From NCBI GenBank assembly GCA_947259705.1, contig CAMYNL010000002.1:73868-137867 (forward strand): a DNA stretch of 64,000 nt, in the 5' to 3' direction. Positions 55,051 to 64,000 of this stretch are shown here, piece by piece. Origin of the DNA: an uncultured Gammaproteobacteria bacterium. GTDB lineage: Bacteria; Pseudomonadota; Gammaproteobacteria; Arenicellales; JAANXG01. A program made the translations under genes and the position numbers. Position 1 is the stretch's first letter. Each line of letters starts with the position of its first letter. The notes beneath the pieces were generated by a model, which searched no databases, was not told the origin of the DNA, and saw nothing but the letters and a program-made list of their open reading frames with translations.

Positions 55051-56499
55051 TCAGCCTACGGCGCCTTCGAGACTCACATCCAGCAGCTTCTGCGCCTCCA
55101 CGGCGAACTCCATGGGGAGTTTCTTGAACACCTCTTTACAGAATCCATTCACGATCAGCGAGATGGCATCCTCCTCCGACAGTCCGCGCTGCATGCAGTA
55201 GAACAGCTGGTCCTCACTAATCTTGGAGGTCGTGGCCTCGTGCTCGACCTGGGCCGTTGGGTTACTAACTTCCAGATAAGGAAAAGTGTGCGCCCCGCAT
55301 CGATCGCCCAGCAGCAGCGAGTCACACTGGGAATAATTGCGGGCGTTGTCAGCACCCTTGAGGATCTTCACCAGACCCCGGTAGGTATTCTGGCCGCGGC
55401 CTGCCGAAATGCCCTTGGAGATGATGGTGCTGCGCGTATTGTTGCCGATGTGCACCATCTTGGTTCCGGTATCTGCCTGCTGCATGTGCCGGGTGAGCGC
55501 CACCGAATAAAACTCGCCAATGGCGTTGTCGCCCTCGAGCAGCACGCTCGGATATTTCCAGGTGATCGCAGACCCGGTCTCGACCTGGGTCCAGGAGATC
55601 TTGGAGTTGTCGCCGCGGCAGGCGCCACGCTTGGTGACGAAGTTGTAGATGCCACCGCGGCCCTGCTCGTCACCCGGGTACCAGTTCTGTACCGTTGAGT
55701 ACTTGATCTCCGCACCACGCATCGCAATCAACTCGACTACCGCCGCGTGAAGCTGGTTCTCGTCACGCATGGGTGCGGTACAGCCCTCCAGGTAACTCAC
55801 GTAACTGCCTTCGTCGGCAATAATGAGGGTACGTTCGAACTGGCCGGTGTTCATCGCATTGATGCGGAAGTAGGTCGACAGCTCCATCGGGCACCTCACT
55901 CCCTTGGGGATGTACACGAAAGAACCATCGCTGAACACCGCTGAATTCAGTGCGGCATAGAAGTTGTCCCCGGTGGGAACTACGCTGCCGAGATATTTGC
56001 GCACCAGCTCCGGGTGCTCCTGCAGCGCCTCCGAGATGGAACAGAAGATGACCCCGGCCTCGGCCAGTGTCTCGCGGAAGGTGGTTTTCACCGACACGCT
56101 GTCGAACACCGCATCCACCGCGACGCCCGCCAGCGCCTTTTGCTCTTCAAGTGGAATACCCAGCTTGTTATAGGTCTCCAGCAACTTCGGATCGACCTCA
56201 TCGAGGCTCTGGGGACCATCACCGGGTTGCTTGGGGGCCGAGTAATAACTGATGGCCTGGTAGTCGATGGCCGGATGTTTGACTTGCGCCCAGCCCGGTT
56301 CTTGCATTTTCTGCCAACGTCGAAACGCCTGCAGCCGCCACTCCAGCATGAACGCCGGCTCGTTCTTCTTGGCGCTGATGATGCTAACGACGTCCTCGCC
56401 CAGGCCGGGCGGCAAGGTGTCTGATTCGATATCGGTGACGAAGCCGGCTTCGTACTCCCGTTTCACCAATTCATCGAGATCGGACACCGTGCTGTTCAT
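55051..56499 (-). CDS. sufB: Fe-S scaffold component SufB
   Basis: This 482-residue scaffold protein assembles clusters with SufC and SufD. It has [80 protein letters not shown] and [20 protein letters not shown]. It follows the iscR-like gene by 31 bp and leads the suf structural genes. Confidence 0.97.
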   Translation of the reverse strand: MNSTVSDLDELVKREYEAGFVTDIESDTLPPGLGEDVVSIISAKKNEPAFMLEWRLQAFRRWQKMQEPGWAQVKHPAIDYQAISYYSAPKQPGDGPQSLDEVDPKLLETYNKLGIPLEEQKALAGVAVDAVFDSVSVKTTFRETLAEAGVIFCSISEALQEHPELVRKYLGSVVPTGDNFYAALNSAVFSDGSFVYIPKGVRCPMELSTYFRINAMNTGQFERTLIIADEGSYVSYLEGCTAPMRDENQLHAAVVELIAMRGAEIKYSTVQNWYPGDEQGRGGIYNFVTKRGACRGDNSKISWTQVETGSAITWKYPSVLLEGDNAIGEFYSVALTRHMQQADTGTKMVHIGNNTRSTIISKGISAGRGQNTYRGLVKILKGADNARNYSQCDSLLLGDRCGAHTFPYLEVSNPTAQVEHEATTSKISEDQLFYCMQRGLSEEDAISLIVNGFCKEVFKKLPMEFAVEAQKLLDVSLEGAVG

Positions 56500-56530
56500 G
56501 GACCTACCTATTTACTCGCGACTGGTTACG

Positions 56531-57010
56531 TTAGTTTGGGTTCGCGCCTCGACCGGCAGCGACGTGGCGTCCGTCCCGCGCATCCTGTCGCGCCGCGACA
56601 TCCTGCACGCAGGGCCACTGGGTAAGATCCCCGAGGGAAATGCCGTCGAGGAACTCGTACAGCTGCCTGCTCAAATCGACCCACAGCTCGTGGGTGAGGC
56701 AGGGTTCGCCATCCTGACAATCGCCCTTGCCGCCGCAACGGGTGGCGTCGACCTTGTCATCGACCGCGACGATTATCTTGGCGATCGAGATATCGGCGGC
56801 GGGACAGGCCAGCCGGTAGCCGCCCCCCGGCCCGCGCATGCCCTTGACCAGCCCGGCCCGACGCAGGTTGGCGAACAGCTGCTCGAGATAGGACAGCGAT
56901 ATGTTCTGGCTGCTGGCGATGTCTGTCAGCGTCACCGGTCCCGCGACTTCGTGGATAGCCAGATCCATCATCGCGGTTACCGCATAGCGGCCTTTGGTCG
57001 TCAGTCTCAT
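56531..57010 (-). CDS. iscR: Rrf2-family Fe-S regulator IscR
   Basis: This 159-residue regulator starts MRLTTKGRYAVTAMMDLAIH at ATG 57010, with AAGGAG 11 nt upstream, giving the usual IscR N-terminus; a start 11 codons earlier is possible. The wing helix-turn-helix is SQNISLSYLEQLFANLRRAG. Cluster-ligand cysteines are in RCGGKGDCQDGEPCLTHELW (C-x5-C-x5-C spacing). It senses cluster status and leads the suf operon, in place of the usual isc operon. Confidence 0.95.
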   Translation of the reverse strand: MRLTTKGRYAVTAMMDLAIHEVAGPVTLTDIASSQNISLSYLEQLFANLRRAGLVKGMRGPGGGYRLACPAADISIAKIIVAVDDKVDATRCGGKGDCQDGEPCLTHELWVDLSRQLYEFLDGISLGDLTQWPCVQDVAARQDARDGRHVAAGRGANPN

Positions 57011-57050
57011 GGTCTTGCGTACTCCTTCCATCGACCGCCCCACCGGATCA

Positions 57051-57075
57051 ATTCCCGAGTGGATTAGTCGGGTAT
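57051..57075. promoter_or_regulatory. IscR type-1-like binding site
   Basis: The 25-bp sequence matches the type-1 IscR consensus ATASYYGACTRWWWYAGTCRRSTAT at about 22 of 25 positions. It lies 40-65 bp upstream of the iscR start, in the right place for autoregulation of the suf operon. Confidence 0.6.
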
Positions 57076-57084
57076 AAGGTTAAA

Positions 57085-57109
57085 TAAACCTAGTAAATCA
57101 GTCAAGTTT
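57085..57109. promoter_or_regulatory. Second, weaker IscR-like site overlapping a -35 element
   Basis: On the minus strand it reads AAACTTGACTGATTTACTAG and then GTTTA, matching the type-1 consensus at about 19 of 25 positions. It contains TTGACT at 57105-57100, a good -35; a -10-like TAACCT follows 17 bp later. Binding here would occlude RNA polymerase. Confidence 0.4.
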
Positions 57110-57179
57110 TGTTTCCGCCATCGCGTGACGGTGACGGAATCCTACAGACCAAGACATTAGTGTATCGCATCACCCGACT

Positions 57180-57202
57180 AAACCCCCCTTAAGCAGGGGT
57201 TT
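57180..57202 (-). terminator. Possible hairpin after ubiB
   Basis: AAACCCC and GGGGTTT arms around a 9-base loop lie 38 bp past the ubiB stop, with a second CCCC/GGGG hairpin between. Neither is followed by a long T-tract on the minus strand, so an intrinsic terminator is only tentative. Confidence 0.3.
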
Positions 57203-57239
57203 TGTATCCCCAACAGGGGGTGGGGGAACTTTTGCGGGG

Positions 57240-58889
57240 TCAGCGACCAGGCCAGCTCAGCACCACCAGCACCCCGCCTACCGCACCCATCAGCCAGCTC
57301 ACCAGCGGCGCGCCCGCCACCATGGTCGGGGCGTAACCGTCGAGAGCGGCGAGAATAAAGGCGCTCAACAGCAGCATCATGCCCACCATCCCGCTATACG
57401 AGCGGCGCTGCTGAGAGGCCAGTTCGCGCCGCAGCTGTGTGATCTGGGCGACCTGTCGCCGGGCACTGTCATCGTCGTGCAGCCGGCGCAACAAGCCATG
57501 CGCCAGCATCGGTATCTCGGGCAGCAGCCGGCCCCACGTCGGTGCCTCCCGCTTCACGCTGTCACGGAACGCGCGCGGACCGATCTGCTCCTGCATCCAG
57601 CGCTCCAGATAGGGCTTCGCCGTCTCCCACAGGTCCAGCTCCGGATACAGCTGCCGGCCCAGGCCCTCGATGTTGAGCAAGGTCTTCTGCAAGAGCACGA
57701 GCTGCGGCTGAACCGGCATCTCGAACCGGCGCGCGGTCTGAAACAGTTGCATCACCAGCCGGCCGAACGAGATCTCGCTGATGGGCTTGGCGAAGATCGG
57801 CTCGCACACCGTGCGCACGGCGGCCTCGAAATCCTCCAGCCGCGTGTGAGCGGGTACCCAGCCGGCGCGCAGGTGGGCTTCCGCAACGGCGTGATAGTCG
57901 CGATTAAAGAAGGCCAGGAAGTTTTCCGCCAGGTAGCGCTTGTCCTCGTCACCCAGGGTACCCATGATGCCGAAGTCCACCGCCCGATACTGCCCGTCTT
58001 CGGCGACAAAGATATTGCCGGGATGCATATCGGCATGAAAAAAACCGTCGCGGAACGCCTGGGTGAAGAAGATCTCCACACCGTCATGGGCGAGCTTGCG
58101 CAGGTCAATTCCGGCTGCCTTGATGGCGTCGATGTCACGGATAGGTATGCCGTGGATGCGCTCCATCACCATGACGCTGGTGGTGGTATGGTCCCAATAC
58201 ACCCGGGGCACATAGATGAGGTCCGAGTCCTGGAAGTTGGCCCGCAGCTGACTGGCATTGGCCCCCTCGCGCCGCAGGTCCAGCTCATCGTGGATGGTGT
58301 TGTCATATTCCTGTACCACCTCCACCGGCCGCAAACGCGGACCTTCTTCCCAGTAACGTTCCGCCAACCTGGCCAGCGTATAAAGCAGTTCCAGATCGCG
58401 GTCTATGACCGTGCTGATACCGGGACGCAACACCTTGACGACAACCTCATCCCCCTCCGCCAAGTTGGCCAGGTGCACCTGTGCAACCGAGGCCGAGGCT
58501 ACGGGTGTTTCCTGAAAATTGTGAAGACGCCGCTCCAGCGGCTCGCCGTACTCGGCCTCGATCAAGCGCCGCGCCTGGATGCCCGGAAATGGCGGCACCT
58601 GGTCCTGCAGCTTGCTCAGCTCCAGGGCGATGTCCTCCGGCAGCAGGTCGGGGCGCGTTGACAGCATCTGGCCGAATTTGACGAACACCGGGCCGAGTTC
58701 CTCCAGCGCTTCCCGCAGTCTTTGCCCCCGCGGCTTACTCGACTCGCCGCGCCATCGCCAGGGCATCAGCCGCAGCAGGAAACGGTAGGGCCTGAACAAG
58801 TGGATGGAGACGACGAAATCGTCGAGACCGTGCTTGACGAATACCTGGGTGATGCGCAGCAGGCGCAAGAACCGCGGCGTACCGCTCAT
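57240..58889 (-). CDS. ubiB: Ubiquinone biosynthesis atypical kinase UbiB
   Basis: This 549-residue ABC1/ADCK-family protein has PVFVKFGQMLSTRPDLLPED (KxGQ motif), VASASVAQVHLANLAEGDEV, HADMHPGNIFVAEDGQYRAV and two C-terminal helices (MMLLLSAFILAALDGYA and LVSWLMGAVGGVLVVLS). It stimulates ubiquinone hydroxylation and extraction. ATG 58889 overlaps the ubiJ stop (ATGA); the longer open frame upstream is not coding. Confidence 0.95.
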   Translation of the reverse strand: MSGTPRFLRLLRITQVFVKHGLDDFVVSIHLFRPYRFLLRLMPWRWRGESSKPRGQRLREALEELGPVFVKFGQMLSTRPDLLPEDIALELSKLQDQVPPFPGIQARRLIEAEYGEPLERRLHNFQETPVASASVAQVHLANLAEGDEVVVKVLRPGISTVIDRDLELLYTLARLAERYWEEGPRLRPVEVVQEYDNTIHDELDLRREGANASQLRANFQDSDLIYVPRVYWDHTTTSVMVMERIHGIPIRDIDAIKAAGIDLRKLAHDGVEIFFTQAFRDGFFHADMHPGNIFVAEDGQYRAVDFGIMGTLGDEDKRYLAENFLAFFNRDYHAVAEAHLRAGWVPAHTRLEDFEAAVRTVCEPIFAKPISEISFGRLVMQLFQTARRFEMPVQPQLVLLQKTLLNIEGLGRQLYPELDLWETAKPYLERWMQEQIGPRAFRDSVKREAPTWGRLLPEIPMLAHGLLRRLHDDDSARRQVAQITQLRRELASQQRRSYSGMVGMMLLLSAFILAALDGYAPTMVAGAPLVSWLMGAVGGVLVVLSWPGR

Positions 58890-59479
58890 CTGATGCCGGC
58901 ACGCAGGCGCGCGACCCGCTGCTCCAGGCGCGCCACGTCTCCGCGCAGAACGTCGATATCGTTGAGTAGTCGTTCCACGCGACCGGGGGGTGCCAAGATC
59001 GGGACTTCCTCCTGCAGGTATTCGGCCAGGTCCATCCGCAGCGTGCCGGAGACCTGCTCCGCCCATTGCCGCAGACCACCCGCGACACGCATGAACTGGT
59101 GCGCGCCAATGTCACCAAGGAATTGCGCCAGCAGTTCTTCCCAATCGACGTCCAGCTGCCTGAGCAGCTTGACGAAGTGTTGGGCCAGCACCGCGTCACC
59201 GTCTATCTGTACGCCGGAAACCGTGGTGCCGGTTTCCTCGCCGGCCAAGGCATAACGCGCGAACGCGAAAGGCGAGCCGCGCAGCGTCAGGTCGACCGCA
59301 CCGCTGTGTACGTCGGTCAACGCCATGCCCGTCTGGTGCGGCTTCAGATACAGCGGTCGCGGTACGCCGGTCAGCTCTACACAGACGACCTTTCCCGCCA
59401 CTGCGGCGAGCCGGTCCCGGGTTTCCGGATCGAAGTCCAGCAGGCGGTTTCCGGCGCCCTGCATCAGCTGCGTCAGCAT
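58886..59479 (-). CDS. ubiJ: Ubiquinone biosynthesis accessory factor UbiJ (SCP2 domain)
   Basis: This 197-residue protein has an N-terminal SCP2-type lipid-binding fold (CVELTGVPRPLYLKPHQTGM, DLTLRGSPFAFARYALAGEE, VQIDGDAVLAQHFVKLLRQL) and a C-terminal coiled coil. It is a component of the soluble Ubi complex. It is coupled to ubiB by ATGA. ATG 59479 is preferred to the TTG two codons upstream. Confidence 0.9.
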   Translation of the reverse strand: MLTQLMQGAGNRLLDFDPETRDRLAAVAGKVVCVELTGVPRPLYLKPHQTGMALTDVHSGAVDLTLRGSPFAFARYALAGEETGTTVSGVQIDGDAVLAQHFVKLLRQLDVDWEELLAQFLGDIGAHQFMRVAGGLRQWAEQVSGTLRMDLAEYLQEEVPILAPPGRVERLLNDIDVLRGDVARLEQRVARLRAGIR

Positions 59480-59727
59480 GACCAATCCGCCCTAGCCTGC
59501 ATGCCGAACCAAGGCTCCGGATGGCGGCGCCGGGCGGTTGCGGGACAGGCTTGGCTGAATGCCGACACCTGGCCGGCAGCCCCCGACTGCAAGGCATGCG
59601 CGTGGGACCGGGCCGGGACCAGCAGGCACGGAAGCTCGCGACGAAGTTCGGTTATCAGTCAAGGCAACTCCTGGTCTTTTGACACCGGGGCGACAGGCGG
59701 TCGCCGCCAGCTGGCTCGGCATGCAGG

Positions 59728-60471
59728 CTAGAACCGGTAGCCTACGTGCAGGGCGACGATACCGCCGCTTAGATTGTGGTATGCCACACGCTCAAAGCCC
59801 GCGGCCTGCATCATCGCCTGCAACTCCTGCTGCGGCGGGTGCTTGCGGATCGACTCGACCAGATACCGGTAGCTGGCCTCGTCTCCGGCCACGGCACGTC
59901 CGAGCCGGGGCAGCACGTTGAACGAGTAGGCATCGTATACCGTCGCCAGCAACTGGCTGCTGGGGCGGGAAAACTCCAGCACCAGCGCCCGGCCGCCTGG
60001 CCGCAGGCAGCGGTACATGGACGCCAGCGCCGCGTCCTGTCGCGTCACGTTACGCAACCCGAACGCGATGCTGATACAGTCGAAGTAACCGCCAGCGAAC
60101 GGCAGGTGTTCGGCATCCGCCCGCACGTAACAGATGTTCTCTACGTGGCCCTCGTCCACCAGTCTCGTGCGCCCCCTGGCAAGCATGGCGTCGTTGATGT
60201 CAGTGACCACCAGCACACCGCTGCCCCCCAGGCGTTGCGCATACGCGCTGGCCAGGTCACCGCTGCCTGCGGCCACATCCAGCACCCGCTGTCCCGGCCT
60301 GACTCCGCTTCGTTCAACGGTGAATCGCTTCCAGAGTCGATGTACCCCTAACGACATCAGGTCGTTCATCAGGTCGTACTTGTCCGCCACCGAACGAAAC
60401 ACGTCTGCCACCAGTCCCGCCTTGTCTGACTCGCTCACTTCGCGAAATCCGAAGTGGGTGCCTTCAGCCAT
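59728..60471 (-). CDS. ubiE: Ubiquinone/menaquinone C-methyltransferase UbiE
   Basis: This 247-residue SAM-dependent methyltransferase has [20 protein letters not shown], the SAM motif [36 protein letters not shown] and [23 protein letters not shown] 60471 gives [20 protein letters not shown], the usual start. It overlaps the DUF971 gene by 8 bp and lies about 250 bp upstream of ubiJ. Confidence 0.96.
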   Translation of the reverse strand: MAEGTHFGFREVSESDKAGLVADVFRSVADKYDLMNDLMSLGVHRLWKRFTVERSGVRPGQRVLDVAAGSGDLASAYAQRLGGSGVLVVTDINDAMLARGRTRLVDEGHVENICYVRADAEHLPFAGGYFDCISIAFGLRNVTRQDAALASMYRCLRPGGRALVLEFSRPSSQLLATVYDAYSFNVLPRLGRAVAGDEASYRYLVESIRKHPPQQELQAMMQAAGFERVAYHNLSGGIVALHVGYRF

Positions 60472-60856
60472 TGTCCATCTTCTCATCGTAGGCCTGGGGC
60501 GTACGTTCATGACCGGCACTGTCGAGGCGCTGCAGGTAGTTGCGCCAGTAGCGGGTGCGGTTGCTGCCCAGCTCGTACAGCGTCTCCCATGAGTAAATGC
60601 CGGTGTCGTGACCGTCGTCAAAGCGCAGCACCACGGCATACGTGCCCACCGGTTCTATGGCCGTGATATTGACCTTCTCCTTGCCCACCTGCAGCACCTC
60701 CTGGCCCGGACCATGGCCGCGCACCTCCGCCGACGGCGAATAGACGCGCAGGTACTCGCAGGGCAAATCAAAGGCCTTGCCGTCGTCGAAGGCGACCTCG
60801 AGGATACGCGACTGCTGGTGCAGCTTGATGTCAGTGGGTCTGGGCTTTTCAATCAT
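60464..60856 (-). CDS. DUF971 (GBBH-like N-terminal) protein
   Basis: This 130-residue protein has [60 protein letters not shown] and [20 protein letters not shown], typical of the DUF971/gamma-butyrobetaine hydroxylase N-terminal fold, often linked to metal or Fe-S contexts. It is translationally coupled to ubiE (8-bp overlap). Its role is not known. Confidence 0.9.
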   Translation of the reverse strand: MIEKPRPTDIKLHQQSRILEVAFDDGKAFDLPCEYLRVYSPSAEVRGHGPGQEVLQVGKEKVNITAIEPVGTYAVVLRFDDGHDTGIYSWETLYELGSNRTRYWRNYLQRLDSAGHERTPQAYDEKMDNG

Positions 60857-60883
60857 TGCCGTCGATGTTCCGATACGGGGGTT

Positions 60884-62426
<1,543 letters not shown>

Positions 62427-62460
62427 TACCAAACAGATGAAGATGAAGAGGGAACCAGTA

Positions 62461-63726
62461 ATGTCGAAACCGAAGAACGCGTTCTATGCGCAGTCCGGCG
62501 GCGTGACCGCCGTGATCAACGCCACCGCCTGCGGTGTCATCGAGACCGCACGCAAATACAAGAACAAGATCGGCAAGGTCTACGCCGGCCGCAACGGTAT
62601 CATCGGCGCCCTGACCGAGGACCTGATTGACACCAGCAAGGAAAACAAGCGGGCCATTGCAGCGCTGCGCCATACACCTTCCGGTGCCTTTGGTTCCTGC
62701 CGCTACAAGCTGAAGAGCCTGGAAGAGAACCGGCGGGAGTACGAACGACTGATCGAGGTGTTCCGGGCCCACGATATCGGCTTCTTCTTTTACAACGGCG
62801 GAGGCGATTCGGCGGACACCTGCCTCAAGGTGTCACAGATCTCACAGAAGCTGGACTTCCCTATCAAGGCCATACACGTGCCCAAGACCGTGGACAACGA
62901 CCTGCCCATCACCGACAACTGCCCCGGGTTCGGTTCCGTTGCCAAGTACATCGCGGTCAGCACGAGGGAGGCCAGTTTCGACGTCGCCAGCATGGCCAAG
63001 ACGTCCACTAAGGTGTTCGTCATCGAGGTCATGGGCCGGCATGCTGGGTGGATCGCTGCCGCGGGGGGCATGGCTTCCGACAAGGACACGGACATACCGA
63101 TCATCATTCTGTTTCCGGAAGTCGCTTTTGACCGCAAGAAGTTCGTTGCCAGGGTAGATCAGCTGGTGCGTAAACACGGCTATGTATCGGTGGTGGTGTC
63201 GGAAGGCGTAAAGGGTCCGGACGGCAAGTTTCTCTCCGACCAGGGCCTGCGCGATGCCTTCGGCCACGCCCAGCTGGGGGGCGTCGCGCCGGTGGTGGCG
63301 AACATGGTTAAGGAAGACCTGGGGCTCAAGTATCACTGGGCGGTGGCGGACTATCTGCAACGTGCCGCCCGCCACATTGCCTCGAAGACCGATGTGGAAC
63401 AGGCCTATGCGGTCGGCAGGGCGGCGGTAAGAATGGCGCTGAAGGGCGACAATGCGGTGATGCCCGCCATCATTCGGAAATCGAGCCGGCCCTACCGATG
63501 GACCGTCGAGAAGGCGCCGCTCGACAAGGTCGCGAACGTCGAGAAGATGATGCCGAAGAACTTCATCAGCCGAGATGGCTTCGGCATCACCGAAAAATGC
63601 CGTGAATACCTGGCGCCGCTGATAAGGGGAGAAGACTATCCGCCGTACAGGAAGGGCATGCCGCGCTACGTGCGGCTGCAGAACAAACCGGTGAAGAAGA
63701 GACTGAACACCCGGTTCGAGGTGTAA
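62461..63726 (+). CDS. pfp: Pyrophosphate-dependent 6-phosphofructokinase
   Basis: This 421-residue glycolytic kinase has FYAQSGGVTAVINATACGVI, the phosphate-donor loop FFYNGGGDSADTC in place of the ATP-type GGDGS, and the catalytic HVPKTVDNDLPITDNCPGFG. PKTVDND is characteristic of the PPi-dependent group, which works reversibly. ATG 62461 has GAGGGAA 6 nt upstream, better than the ATG at 62437. PPi use is inferred from motifs. Confidence 0.9.
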   Translation: MSKPKNAFYAQSGGVTAVINATACGVIETARKYKNKIGKVYAGRNGIIGALTEDLIDTSKENKRAIAALRHTPSGAFGSCRYKLKSLEENRREYERLIEVFRAHDIGFFFYNGGGDSADTCLKVSQISQKLDFPIKAIHVPKTVDNDLPITDNCPGFGSVAKYIAVSTREASFDVASMAKTSTKVFVIEVMGRHAGWIAAAGGMASDKDTDIPIIILFPEVAFDRKKFVARVDQLVRKHGYVSVVVSEGVKGPDGKFLSDQGLRDAFGHAQLGGVAPVVANMVKEDLGLKYHWAVADYLQRAARHIASKTDVEQAYAVGRAAVRMALKGDNAVMPAIIRKSSRPYRWTVEKAPLDKVANVEKMMPKNFISRDGFGITEKCREYLAPLIRGEDYPPYRKGMPRYVRLQNKPVKKRLNTRFEV

Positions 63727-63746
63727 CAACGGACCTGAACACGGTC

Positions 63747-64000
63747 ATGACCCTGGAAAAGGCGTATGAGCCGCTCAAGGACCAGGTGGAGTTCGGCGGG
63801 TTCTACAACCGCAACGCGGCGCGGCTGATCCTGGCCGAGGTGAGCAGGGAACACGGTCAGGCCGCCGTGGACCGGTTGATCCGCGATCTCGATCGGACTC
63901 CTGCTTCGGCTTTCTACCTGGCACCGAGTTCAGCGGACCCTGAGGCCCCGGCCGCAGAACTGCGCCGCGACCCGAAAACAGAACGCCCCGCAGCAGCGGG
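63747..64000 (+). CDS. Hypothetical protein, cut by window end
   Basis: From ATG 63747 the frame stays open to the window edge (84 full codons): MTLEKAYEPLKDQVEFGGFY, then NRNAARLILAEVSREHGQAA and LIRDLDRTPAS, followed by a Pro/Ala/Glu-rich stretch. The N-terminal part looks like a compact helical domain. It starts 20 bp after the PPi-PFK stop, so it is likely in the same operon. No family recognised. Confidence 0.6.
   Translation, partial: MTLEKAYEPLKDQVEFGGFYNRNAARLILAEVSREHGQAAVDRLIRDLDRTPASAFYLAPSSADPEAPAAELRRDPKTERPAAA

Noticed and set aside
57240-59066. 608-codon version of UbiB
   Set aside because: The N-terminal 59 residues overlap ubiJ out of frame and are Arg/Gly-rich; ATG 58889 forms the ATGA junction.

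Overview
The window is about 64 kb of dense, GC-rich chromosomal DNA from a gammaproteobacterium. Signs of this are the gmk-rpoZ-spoT-recG block, the rhodanese-secB-gpsA-trmL neighbourhood, envC-ctpA, ubiE/ubiJ/ubiB and heat-shock-protein-15-type hslR. A PPi-type phosphofructokinase, an IscR-headed SUF operon, ThrH and the AmmeMemoRadiSam genes suggest a Chromatiales-like or other chemolithotrophic lineage. That placement is inference, because there is no rRNA here. I found no tRNA, rRNA or CRISPR array.

Layout. 1-5323 (minus): tripartite RND efflux system (outer-membrane factor, adaptor, permease cut by the window edge), joined by ATGA overlaps. 5959-11867 (minus): probable copper-handling island with a Tat-exported multicopper oxidase, a TolC-like lipoprotein, a small His-tailed lipoprotein, a Cys/His-rich periplasmic protein with a coupled leader ORF, and a sensor kinase/response regulator pair. 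12105-14488 (minus): unknown envelope cluster (beta-barrel, Asn/Gly-repeat exported protein, lipoprotein) behind a CRP-like site. 14659-17184: AmmeMemoRadiSam genes, a radical SAM enzyme divergent from a Memo-AMMECR1 fusion. 17194-28643: orphan ParA-like ATPase, ubiA, recG, an orphan NtrC-type regulator with degenerate motifs, ridA, spoT, rpoZ, gmk, a decayed IS91-like transposase tail, and yicC.

28794-33449 (plus): Ser/Thr kinase and PP2C phosphatase, rph, rdgB, gpmA and a Nudix hydrolase. 33494-38026 (minus): SDR-like enzyme, CPA2 antiporter, thioredoxin-like protein, CoA-type Nudix hydrolase, TauE/SafE permease. Between the SDR gene and the antiporter lies a plus-strand sigma-54 promoter followed about 75 bases later by a strong intrinsic terminator and no ORF: a candidate sigma-54-dependent small RNA of about 79 nt (34505-34583). 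38026-45773: orphan RND adaptor, DUF4124 protein, hslR, thrH, Sel1 lipoprotein, 2-hydroxyacid dehydrogenase, hemW, DUF4126 protein, hemJ, trmL.

45782-50801: gpsA, secB, a membrane-anchored rhodanese, and an ArsR-family regulator whose two cysteines are spaced as in persulfide sensors, divergent from envC-ctpA. 50885-57010 (minus): iscR-sufBCDS-sufT-Rieske operon with two IscR-like boxes upstream. 57240-60856 (minus): ubiquinone genes (DUF971-ubiE, ubiJ-ubiB). 60884-64000: hemB, a small hypothetical gene, the PPi-type phosphofructokinase and the start of another hypothetical gene.

The most novel items are the sigma-54 small RNA candidate, the degenerate NtrC-type regulator, a Pho-box-like 11-bp array upstream of recG, the AmmeMemoRadiSam locus and the Asn/Gly-repeat envelope cluster. 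All functional calls come from reading motifs by eye; no database search was run.
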